Assembly (NCBI GenBank): GCA_947629845.1
Contig: CANRFD010000065.1
Coordinates: forward strand, 1-7,932
Reading direction: 5' to 3'
Length of the DNA: 7,932 nt
Origin: an uncultured Clostridia bacterium
GTDB taxonomy: Bacteria; Bacillota; Clostridia; Christensenellales; Borkfalkiaceae
Positions 1-5,045 of the stretch are shown piece by piece. The translations under genes were made by a program, and so were the position numbers. Position 1 is the stretch's first letter; each line of letters begins with the position of its first letter. The notes under the pieces were generated by a model. The model saw only the letters and a program-made list of their open reading frames with translations, had not been told where the DNA came from and searched no databases.

Positions 1-638
1 TCGACCAGAGCCTTGCCCGCATGGGGCTTGAATACGCGGACATCTTCTACCACCACCGCCCCGACCCCAACACGCCAATCGAGGAGACGTGCTATGCCCT
101 CCACCGCCTTGTGGAGCAGGGCAAGGCGCTGTACATCGGCATCTCCAACTACGACAGGGAGCAGACGCGTGCAGCGGTCGAAGTTTTCCGCGAACTCAAA
201 ACCCCGTTTGTGCTCAACCAGTCGTGCTATAACCTGCTCGACCGCCGCGTGGAGGAGAACGGGCTGAAGCAGTACGCCGCCGAGGCGGGCTTCGGCATCA
301 TCGCCTTCTCCCCGCTGGCGCAGGGGCTGCTCTCCGACCGCTACCTCTCGGGCATTCCCGCGGACAGCCGCATGCGCAAGAGCTTTACGCTGAAGGAGGA
401 ACGGCTGACGCCCGCCCTTCTCAAAAAGCTGTTCGCCTTGAAGGAGGTCGCCGAGCGGCGCGGACAGACGCTGGCGGAACTCGCCCTCTCGTGGGTGCTC
501 AAGGACGGCGTGGTGACGAGCGTCATTGTGGGGGCTTCCTCCTCGGCGCAGATCAGGGAAAATTTGAAGGTGAACCCGACGTTCTCCGAGGCCGAACTTG
601 ACGAGATCGAGCGCATCTGCAGGACGGATATAGAATAA
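1..638 (+). CDS. Aldo/keto reductase, YghZ/AKR14-like (5' end outside window)
   Basis: C-terminal 211 residues of an NADPH-dependent aldo/keto reductase, a cytosolic TIM-barrel enzyme that reduces aldehydes or ketones. The frame is open from position 3 and stops with TAA at 636-638. The visible part begins DQSLARMGLEYADIFYHHR, which corresponds to the barrel strand carrying the tetrad histidine (visible residue 17 or 18) in the YghZ / potassium-channel-beta-like subgroup. Further family landmarks are GISNY (about 46-50), the cofactor-contacting VLNQSCYNLLDR (about 70-81), FSPLAQGLLS (101-110), and GASSSAQIREN (177-187), which in relatives binds the adenosine phosphate of NADPH. Family members are about 330-345 residues, so about 125 N-terminal residues, including the catalytic Asp, Tyr and Lys, lie upstream. 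Substrate cannot be deduced; in E. coli YghZ acts on L-glyceraldehyde 3-phosphate and methylglyoxal. Nothing in the visible part looks damaged. It is convergent with the three minus-strand genes. Confidence 0.93.
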   Translation, partial: DQSLARMGLEYADIFYHHRPDPNTPIEETCYALHRLVEQGKALYIGISNYDREQTRAAVEVFRELKTPFVLNQSCYNLLDRRVEENGLKQYAAEAGFGIIAFSPLAQGLLSDRYLSGIPADSRMRKSFTLKEERLTPALLKKLFALKEVAERRGQTLAELALSWVLKDGVVTSVIVGASSSAQIRENLKVNPTFSEAELDEIERICRTDIE

Positions 639-649
639 TTTTTCTACTT

Positions 650-726
650 TTTCCCCCGCCCGCCCCGCGCGCCCAGCCCCCCTATGGGGGGCTGGGCGCG
701 CGGGGCGGGCGGGGGAAATTTTTTTT
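650..726 (+). terminator. Very long intrinsic terminator after the aldo/keto reductase
   Basis: Positions 650-682 pair without a single mismatch with 686-718, giving a 33-bp stem almost wholly of G and C, closed by the 3-nt loop TAT at 683-685. Eight T's follow at 719-726, so the structure terminates plus-strand transcription. It begins 12 nt after the reductase stop codon. The opposite strand has no comparable T run after the stem (only a short A/T mix), so bidirectional action is unlikely. The stem is several times longer than a normal terminator stem (usually 6-12 bp). Confidence 0.9.
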
Positions 727-908
727 GCGCCGCGGACGGAGGCAAGGACACGCGCAAGGGTGCGGGAAAGATTTTTTGTGAAATTTTTTACGGCGGTGTG
801 TTTCATTCTACTTGCATTATACCGCGGTTTTTTTCGCTTTGGGGCGATGGGTGACAGGTTTTTGAAAAATTTTTTTGGATTTTTTTTGGGGGGCAATTCG
901 GTTGATTG
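727..908. other. Gene-free T/G-rich spacer
   Basis: No credible coding region. The plus strand is rich in T and G with several homopolymer T tracts (for example 772-776, 785-789, 828-834, 870-877 and 881-888), quite unlike the GC-rich surroundings. A short open frame beginning at 760 runs through the tracts into the repeat island and encodes a Phe-rich then Arg/Pro-rich peptide with no family resemblance. A TATAAT hexamer occurs on the minus strand at 816-821 but has no acceptable -35 partner. I see no function here. Confidence 0.6.
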
Positions 909-949
909 GGGAAGATTCACTCGGCTCCTACGGAGCCTCGGAATGAGGA
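909..949. repeat. Repeat A, copy 1
   Basis: A 41-nt element found again at 1585-1625 with a single difference (A at 930, G at 1606). It contains a small hairpin, GGCTCC-TAC-GGAGCC (923-937), so it is a short interspersed palindromic element. It opens the repeat island and lies directly before the degenerate B copy. Confidence 0.85.
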
Positions 950-950
950 A

Positions 951-1057
951 ACCCCACCCCCCTACCCCCCCCTCCCGAGGAGGGGGCAAAAACGAGATGG
1001 ACTGCGTTGGGAGGTGTGCGGGATTTATGCGGGATAAAAATAAGGACATGTTTCGAC
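951..1057. repeat. Repeat B, degenerate copy
   Basis: The right half (999-1057) matches the two full B copies closely, sharing the GGACTGCGTTGGG start, GGTGTGCGGGATTTATGC, and the GGATAAAAATAAGGACAT tail. The left half has diverged. In place of the 20-nt palindrome of the full copies it has a related 8-bp stem, 968-975 with 979-986 and loop CGA, drawn from C- and G-runs. It looks like an older or recombined member of the same family. Confidence 0.75.
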
Positions 1058-1136
1058 GGAGCTACTTCGCCCCCTGTGGGGGGCTCGTGCCGCGCTTGGT
1101 AGACGAATAGTGCGCGCGGGGCAACATGACGTGATT
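1047..1136. repeat. Repeat S, copy 1 (stem CATGTT/AACATG, large insert)
   Basis: Left arm CATGTT at 1047-1052 pairs with AACATG at 1123-1128. The left arm runs on into TTCGACGGAGCT and the right arm into ACGTGATTT, both shared with the other S copies. About 65 nt lie between the conserved flanks (1063 to about 1121), absent from the short copy at 1791. They include a 6-bp G/C hairpin (1069-1074 with 1079-1084) and GCGCGC-rich sequence. No open frame of note. Confidence 0.65.
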
Positions 1137-1306
1137 TTGTGGCGGGGCGGGGAATAAGGATTGTCGGACTTCGTTGTTCGGGATCCTTCGCGGATAGGCC
1201 GCAGTGGACTGCGTTCAGCAATTCGACTCAGGATGACGCGCTTACCCACGTGCGCGGGGCAGGATGACGCGGTGGACAGGCGGGAATAAGGTGGGCGTGA
1301 TTTATA
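1137..1306. repeat. Mixed repeat fragments between composite units
   Basis: Contains pieces shared with the rest of the island: GGAATAAGG at 1151-1159 and 1283-1291 (a third is at 1578-1586), GGACTGCGTT at 1206-1215 (the first ten bases of the B core), and AGGATGACGCG at 1230-1240 and 1261-1271. A stretch around 1183-1240 runs GGATCCTTCG, then about 30 nt, then ATTCGACTCAGGATGACG, which resembles another S-like element with its middle replaced. No gene is supported. Confidence 0.55.
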
Positions 1307-1431
1307 ACACCCCTTCAGTCTCGGCTTAGGCCTCGACAGCTCCCCCTCGAGGGGGAGCCAAGACGGGAGGGCGGACTGCGTTGGGGGGTGTGCGGGATTT
1401 ATGCGGGATAAAAATAAGGACATGTTTCGAC
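1307..1431. repeat. Repeat B, copy 1 (full length)
   Basis: A 125-nt element nearly identical to 1679-1801 (a 2-nt length difference near 1367 and a few substitutions). From the left it has ACACCCCTTCAGTCTCGGC, a perfect 20-nt palindrome GCTCCCCCTCGAGGGGGAGC at 1339-1358, CCAAGACGGG, and then the GGACTGCGTT...GGATAAAAATAAGGACAT core shared with the degenerate copy. The strong palindrome and several dispersed copies suggest a non-autonomous mobile or REP-like element. No inverted terminal repeats or target-site duplications are evident. Confidence 0.85.
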
Positions 1432-1480
1432 ACACAGCCGACCGCGGGTGCGGTCGGCTGTGGCTCAACATGACGTGATT
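1421..1480. repeat. Repeat S, copy 2 (stem CATGTT/AACATG, hairpin insert)
   Basis: CATGTT at 1421-1426 pairs with AACATG at 1467-1472, flanked as in copy 1 by TTCGAC on the left and ACGTGATTT on the right. The insert is itself a perfect hairpin: 1433-1445 pairs with 1450-1462 (13 bp) with loop GGGT at 1446-1449. It overlaps the end of B copy 1 and the start of C copy 1, so the three elements form one composite unit. Confidence 0.75.
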
Positions 1481-1570
1481 TGTATGGCTCAATCCCCATC
1501 ACCGCCTACGGCGGCGCTTCAGCACAAGGCACGCCTGCGGCGCCCTTTGGAAAAGGGGAAGCCTTGCGGG
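1471..1570. repeat. Repeat C, copy 1, with 22-nt insert
   Basis: Matches 1813-1889 on both sides of an extra 22 nt at 1521-1542. The shared parts are TGACGTGATTTGTA, CTCAATCCCCATC, the small hairpin CCGCC-TAC-GGCGG (1502-1514), GCTTC, and after the insert CCCTTTGGAAAAGGGGAAGC. The insert falls inside the left arm of the 11-bp hairpin present in copy 2 and leaves only 6 bp (1543-1548 with 1552-1557). Confidence 0.8.
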
Positions 1571-1584
1571 GGGGCGGGGAATAA

Positions 1585-1625
1585 GGGAAGATTCACTCGG
1601 CTCCTGCGGAGCCTCGGAATGAGGA
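1585..1625. repeat. Repeat A, copy 2
   Basis: Differs from 909-949 by one base in 41. Here it follows C copy 1 and a GGCGGGGAATAAGG segment. Between it and B copy 2 lie about 53 nt (1626-1678) with no repeat partner that I can see. Confidence 0.85.
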
Positions 1626-1678
1626 GGACGGGATCGGGGCGCGGGCGTTTGTAAGGGGTACCCCCACCCTGTTGTTTG

Positions 1679-1801
1679 ACACCCCTTCAGTCTCGGCTTA
1701 CGCCTCGACAGCTCCCCCTCGAGGGGGAGCCAAGACGGGGGCGGACTGCGTTGGGGGGTGTGCGAGATTTATGCAGGATAAAAATAAGGACATCCTTCGA
1801 C
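1679..1801. repeat. Repeat B, copy 2 (full length)
   Basis: 123 nt, the partner of 1307-1431. The 20-nt palindrome lies at 1711-1730 and the core at 1743-1793. Differences from copy 1 include C for G at 1701, two fewer bases after GACGGG, two G-to-A changes in the core (GCGAGATTT and ATGCAGGAT), and CATCCTT for CATGTTT at the right end, the last of which forms part of the S stem. Confidence 0.85.
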
Positions 1802-1823
1802 GGAGCTCAGGATGACGTGATTT
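1791..1823. repeat. Repeat S, copy 3 (short form, stem CATCCT/AGGATG)
   Basis: The minimal S element: CATCCT at 1791-1796 pairs with AGGATG at 1809-1814 around a 12-nt loop TCGACGGAGCTC. The sequence resembles the ATCCTTCGAC...CTCAGGATGACG type of interspersed repeat common in bacterial genomes. Compared with copies 1 and 2, two stem pairs are exchanged as pairs, so the stem is kept while the sequence changes. Confidence 0.7.
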
Positions 1824-1889
1824 GTAGCTCAATCCCCATCACCGCCTACGGCGGAGCTTCCCCTTTGCAAAAGGGGAAGCCTTACGGGG
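1813..1889. repeat. Repeat C, copy 2 (uninterrupted)
   Basis: Contains a 5-bp hairpin (1842-1846 with 1850-1854) and a perfect 11-bp hairpin (1856-1866 with 1870-1880, loop GCA). It lies 46-122 nt beyond the uppP stop codon, so it would be transcribed at the 3' end of the minus-strand operon. No T run follows on either strand, so it is not a classical intrinsic terminator, though it could protect or define the transcript's 3' end. Confidence 0.8.
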
Positions 1890-1934
1890 TGGAGTGGAAA
1901 ACGATGGGTAAATTGGGGGGATGGGGTGGGAAAA

Positions 1935-2762
1935 TCAGAGGATGGCGAGGGCGTCGAGCCAGAAGCAGGTCATGGACAGGAGCACCAGATAGAAGGCAAA
2001 CCACTTGTAATTCGCCTTGCCGATGACCTTTAACATCACCTTGACGGACAAAAATCCGAACACGGCGGCGCAGACGACGCCGACGATCATGCCGACGATC
2101 TCCGCCCCGCCCATGGAGACGGAAGCGGCGCCTTCGGCGGGGAAGATGATATCCTTGAGTTCCATGGCGACGCTTCCCAAGATGATGGGAATGCTCATGA
2201 GAAAGGAGAACTTGGCGACGTCTTCCCTCTCGGCGCCCGAGACGGTGCCTGCGACGATGGTGGAGCCGCTCCTTGAAATTCCCGGGAACAAAGCGACCGC
2301 CTGCATGAGCGCCATGGGGACGGCGTTCTTCCAGCCGAGCGGCTTGGGGTGTTTCCACCGCTTTGCGACGAGCTCGCAGACGAGCAGCATGACCGCCGTT
2401 GCGGCGAAGCAGATGGCGAGATACAGCAGCCCCTGTGCGCCCGCGAACAGTTCGTCGATCTTGTCGCCGGCGACGACGCCGACGACGCCCGCGGGGACGG
2501 TGGCGACGATGAGCATCAGGAGCGTCTTGAACGGCTTTTTGAAGAGCCCCAAAATGTCCCGCCAAAAGACAAACACGACGGCGATCAGGGTGCCGAGGTG
2601 CAGCATGACGTTGACGAACATCATGCTTCCCCCCGCCATATCGAACCCGAGGGCGCGCTGCAGAAGGGACAGATGTCCGCTCGAAGAAACGGGCAGGAAC
2701 TCCGTGAGTCCCTGCACCGTACCTAAAACGATGGATTTCCAGATAGCTTCGAAATAATTCAT
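1935..2762 (-). CDS. uppP: Undecaprenyl-diphosphatase UppP (BacA family)
   Basis: Integral membrane phosphatase of 275 residues, the usual family size. It removes a phosphate from undecaprenyl diphosphate on the outer side of the membrane, recycling the C55 lipid carrier used for peptidoglycan and other wall polymers; overproduction gives bacitracin resistance in known members. The first signature, QGLTEFLPVSSSGH, spans residues 17-30 and holds Glu21, Ser27 and His30; the second, PGISRSGST (160-168), carries the essential Arg164. Several hydrophobic helices fill the rest, ending in a Trp-containing helix at the C-terminus. The second acidic position of the E/Q-xxx-E motif is present (Q17/E21). 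The ATG at 2762 is preceded by AAGGGAAG four to eight bases upstream and sits 9 nt after the stop of the lipoprotein gene, so the two are almost certainly co-transcribed. No intrinsic terminator is visible downstream. Confidence 0.97.
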   Translation of the reverse strand: MNYFEAIWKSIVLGTVQGLTEFLPVSSSGHLSLLQRALGFDMAGGSMMFVNVMLHLGTLIAVVFVFWRDILGLFKKPFKTLLMLIVATVPAGVVGVVAGDKIDELFAGAQGLLYLAICFAATAVMLLVCELVAKRWKHPKPLGWKNAVPMALMQAVALFPGISRSGSTIVAGTVSGAEREDVAKFSFLMSIPIILGSVAMELKDIIFPAEGAASVSMGGAEIVGMIVGVVCAAVFGFLSVKVMLKVIGKANYKWFAFYLVLLSMTCFWLDALAIL

Positions 2763-2771
2763 GCTTCCCTT

Positions 2772-4931
2772 TTAGCCGATGTTCGTGAGATCGGCGTAGC
2801 GCTCCGGATACTTCTTGGAGCAGTTGTCCGCATAGGCGTTGATGATCTGCGTCTGCTTCGTGGAGGAATAGGCGGAGATGCTCTCTGCCTTGATGCTCTC
2901 GTAGAACAGGTTGGAGAAAGTGCCCTCCTTCTTGATGTCCTCCGCGTTGTAGGTGAAGGGAGACGTGCCCGCTTCCGTGAACGAGAAGGTGCAGTACATG
3001 ATGTGCCAGCCGTACTCGGACGGGGCGACGATGTAGTTCCCCGCTCCCCTCTTGCACACGACCTGTGCGGCGTACTCGAATTCGGAGACGAAGTCCGTCT
3101 TGGCGGGCGTGACCGCGTAGCCGAGGTAGGTGTTGAGCCCCGCCGTATCGGTATTGTATGCGAAGGACAATTCGTTTATGACGGAGAACGCCTTGTTGAC
3201 CGCGCTGCCCTGCACGAAGAGGTCGTCGGCAGTGTAGTCGGGAAGTTGGACGGAGCCTTCGTAATACACGAACTTGCTGTAGTCGATCTTCGTCCAATCG
3301 GTGGAGCCGTCTGCCTTCGTCTTGTAGTAGGAGGAGGCGGGCTGATTGTAGTAGGTATCCTTGTGGGGCGTCGGCTTGCCGAGATCGAGACCCGCGTACT
3401 TCAAATACCCCTCCATCTCGGCGATGAAGCCGTCGATATCGATCTTGTTGGGGGTCAGGGTGTAGTGGGTGTGACCGTCCTCTTCCTTCGGCGTCACCTT
3501 GCCGTTGTAGGTGTACTGACCGTAGTAGTTCTTGATCGTCTCGTACTTGCCGTTCTCCTGCTCGGCATAGACGCCGTTGTTGTAGGTGGGAAGGCTGTGT
3601 TCAAAGAAGAGATACTCGCGCTCGCCCGCCTTGTAGCCGTAGCTCGTATCGGCCGCCTTGAAGGAATAGTCGTCGTGACCCGTGAACCACGTGCCGCGCT
3701 GGTCGGTCGCCTTGACCTTCTTCAGAATATCGGCACGCTGGGAGAACTTGTTTCCGCTCTCGTCGCCCTTGTCGATGGCGGCGTTTGCGAGCTCCTGCTT
3801 GTTGCCCTCCGAGAAGGGAAGCAGAATGTTGATGACGAAGCCGAAGCCCTCCTGTGGCGCAGCCAGCACGAAGGAGGTATCCGACATGCCGTCGAGCGCG
3901 GTTTCGAAGCCGTCTGTATCGTCTTTATAGCCGTTCTTCTGCGATTCGAGCTTGTTGTCGTACTGCGTCTTGACCCATTCGCCGCCGCCGAAGATGGCTT
4001 CCCCTTCCTCCTCGAAGGAGTCGTTGAGTTTTTGGAGAAGGGCGCTCTCGTAGGCGTTCTTCACTTCCATCGAATAGTAGACGAGGTTTTCGATCTCGCT
4101 CGTGTCCTCGCCGTCGAAGAGAAGCGCGTAGGAGCGGAGGTTGCTCAAGAACGACGTGTACGCCTTTCTGCGCGTCGTCACGGTGGAGCCCTCCACCGTT
4201 TCGTACTCGCCGCAGTCGGCCGCGTGGCGTTCGCCCGTGCCCGTGTAAATTTCGTAGCTCTCCGCGAAGTAGTCCTCGTCCTCCGTCTCGGCGCCCGTGG
4301 GGGTGGTGCGGACGGTCTCGTCGTGGTCGTCGTCCTCTTCCTCCGCGGCGATGATGCTCTCCTCCTGAGAGTCGAGCGCTTCGTTGACGGAGACCTTTAA
4401 GTCGTAGATCGCCTTGGCCTTTTCGTCGTCGTCGAGGAAGTACCCGAGGCCGGCGATCTCCTGCTCGAGCGCCTTCTTCTCGGCGGAATACGCCTTGCCG
4501 TTTTTATCGGCTGCGGGCGCTGCCGCGACGGCGCCTTTATAGCCATCCACCGTGTAGGTGCTGCCCTCCTCGGAGAGGTAGTAGACCTTCGCGTACTGGA
4601 CGTACACCTGACGGTTGATGAGCGTGCCGCAGATGGTATCGAAGATGTCGGAATAGCTGTATCCGCTGTTGACGAGGGAGCTGCCCTGCGAGGCGAACAG
4701 CGAGACGAGATCGCGCTTGGTGATCCCCGCCGTTCCCACGACGTCTCTATAGGCATAGAATTTGCCGTTTTCCTTGAAATCGTCGCTCTCCGCAATGTTG
4801 ACTTCGGCAACGACCTGCTCGTAATCTTTGCGTGCGTCGGAGGTCGTGAGACCGTCGCACCCGGCAAGAACGCCGCAGGCGATGACCGCCGAAAGCGCTA
4901 CGGCTGCCGCCGCTCTTTTTTTGAACTTCAT
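2772..4931 (-). CDS. Large secreted lipoprotein, PrsA/SurA-like foldase with interrupted parvulin domain
   Basis: A 719-residue lipoprotein. The N-terminus MKFKKRAAAAVALSAV leads to the lipobox LAGC, with Cys25 as the predicted lipid-modified residue, so it is anchored on the outer face of the membrane. Residues about 39-119 resemble the SurA/PrsA N-terminal chaperone region (ITKRDLVSLF..., then DIFDTICGTLINRQVYVQYAKVYYL). A highly acidic stretch EEEDDDHDE follows at 197-205. Parvulin-like pieces occur far apart: FVINILLPFSEGNKQEL (365-381) and DFVSEFEYAA...EYGWHIMY (613-646). PrsA proteins are usually about 280-350 residues, so this one is more than twice as long. The first parvulin histidine is Asn368 here, so isomerase activity is doubtful; a chaperone role is plausible. 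Its place directly after mfd is where clostridia often carry a PrsA-type gene. ATG 4931 is chosen because GGAG lies 8 nt upstream and the promoter at 5001-5029 starts transcription near 4994; the upstream in-frame ATG at 4991 would be leaderless and would add 20 charged residues before the signal peptide. Confidence 0.7.
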   Translation of the reverse strand: MKFKKRAAAAVALSAVIACGVLAGCDGLTTSDARKDYEQVVAEVNIAESDDFKENGKFYAYRDVVGTAGITKRDLVSLFASQGSSLVNSGYSYSDIFDTICGTLINRQVYVQYAKVYYLSEEGSTYTVDGYKGAVAAAPAADKNGKAYSAEKKALEQEIAGLGYFLDDDEKAKAIYDLKVSVNEALDSQEESIIAAEEEDDDHDETVRTTPTGAETEDEDYFAESYEIYTGTGERHAADCGEYETVEGSTVTTRRKAYTSFLSNLRSYALLFDGEDTSEIENLVYYSMEVKNAYESALLQKLNDSFEEEGEAIFGGGEWVKTQYDNKLESQKNGYKDDTDGFETALDGMSDTSFVLAAPQEGFGFVINILLPFSEGNKQELANAAIDKGDESGNKFSQRADILKKVKATDQRGTWFTGHDDYSFKAADTSYGYKAGEREYLFFEHSLPTYNNGVYAEQENGKYETIKNYYGQYTYNGKVTPKEEDGHTHYTLTPNKIDIDGFIAEMEGYLKYAGLDLGKPTPHKDTYYNQPASSYYKTKADGSTDWTKIDYSKFVYYEGSVQLPDYTADDLFVQGSAVNKAFSVINELSFAYNTDTAGLNTYLGYAVTPAKTDFVSEFEYAAQVVCKRGAGNYIVAPSEYGWHIMYCTFSFTEAGTSPFTYNAEDIKKEGTFSNLFYESIKAESISAYSSTKQTQIINAYADNCSKKYPERYADLTNIG

Positions 4932-4939
4932 ATCTTTCG

Positions 4940-4943
4940 CTCC
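4940..4943 (-). promoter_or_regulatory. Ribosome binding site of the lipoprotein gene
   Basis: GGAG on the minus strand, separated by 8 nt from the ATG at 4929-4931. It decides between this ATG and the in-frame ATG at 4991, which has no purine-rich sequence in front of it, only the -10 box region. Confidence 0.7.
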
Positions 4944-5000
4944 GAATTGCTTGTTGTACTTTGCGCGGGAGACACGCCCCCGCATTTTCATACGTTACCT

Positions 5001-5029
5001 ATTATAAACCATTTCCGCAAATTGTGCAA
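5001..5029 (-). promoter_or_regulatory. Sigma-A-type promoter for the lipoprotein-uppP pair
   Basis: On the minus strand TTGCAC (plus 5024-5029) and a perfect TATAAT (plus 5001-5006) are separated by 17 nt, the optimal spacing. Transcription should begin around plus 4994, giving a 5' leader of about 60 nt before the ATG at 4931. It lies in the short gap after the mfd stop codon (5046), where no intrinsic terminator is visible, so read-through from mfd may add to expression. An AATTG-TG-CAATT inverted repeat (5020-5031) covers the -35 box. Confidence 0.8.
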
Positions 5030-5045
5030 TTCTTTTTTATGAAAA

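Noticed and set aside
816..821. TATAAT on the minus strand as a promoter
   Set aside because: No -35-like hexamer lies 16-18 nt upstream, and the only downstream sequence is the terminator stem and the antisense of the reductase.
760..1110. Plus-strand open frame of 116 residues starting MRERFFVKFF
   Set aside because: The apparent hydrophobic N-terminus comes from T tracts and the rest from repeats; there is no ribosome binding site or family resemblance.
928..1492. Minus-strand open frames of 97 and 155 residues across the repeat island
   Set aside because: They run through repeats A, B and S, differ between repeat copies, are rich in Ser/Arg/Pro, and resemble no protein family.
909..1889. 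Possible CRISPR array
   Set aside because: The repeats are of several kinds, of unequal length (41-125 nt), with only two or three copies each and no uniform spacers or cas genes.
1676..2026. Plus-strand open frame of 116 residues
   Set aside because: It consists of repeats B and C and then the antisense of the uppP 3' end.
1882..3297. 471-residue minus-strand open frame
   Set aside because: Arg/His-rich out-of-frame shadow of uppP and the lipoprotein gene, produced by high GC content.
3003..4400. 465-residue plus-strand open frame
   Set aside because: Val/Leu/Arg-rich antisense shadow of the lipoprotein gene, with no ribosome binding site or domain.
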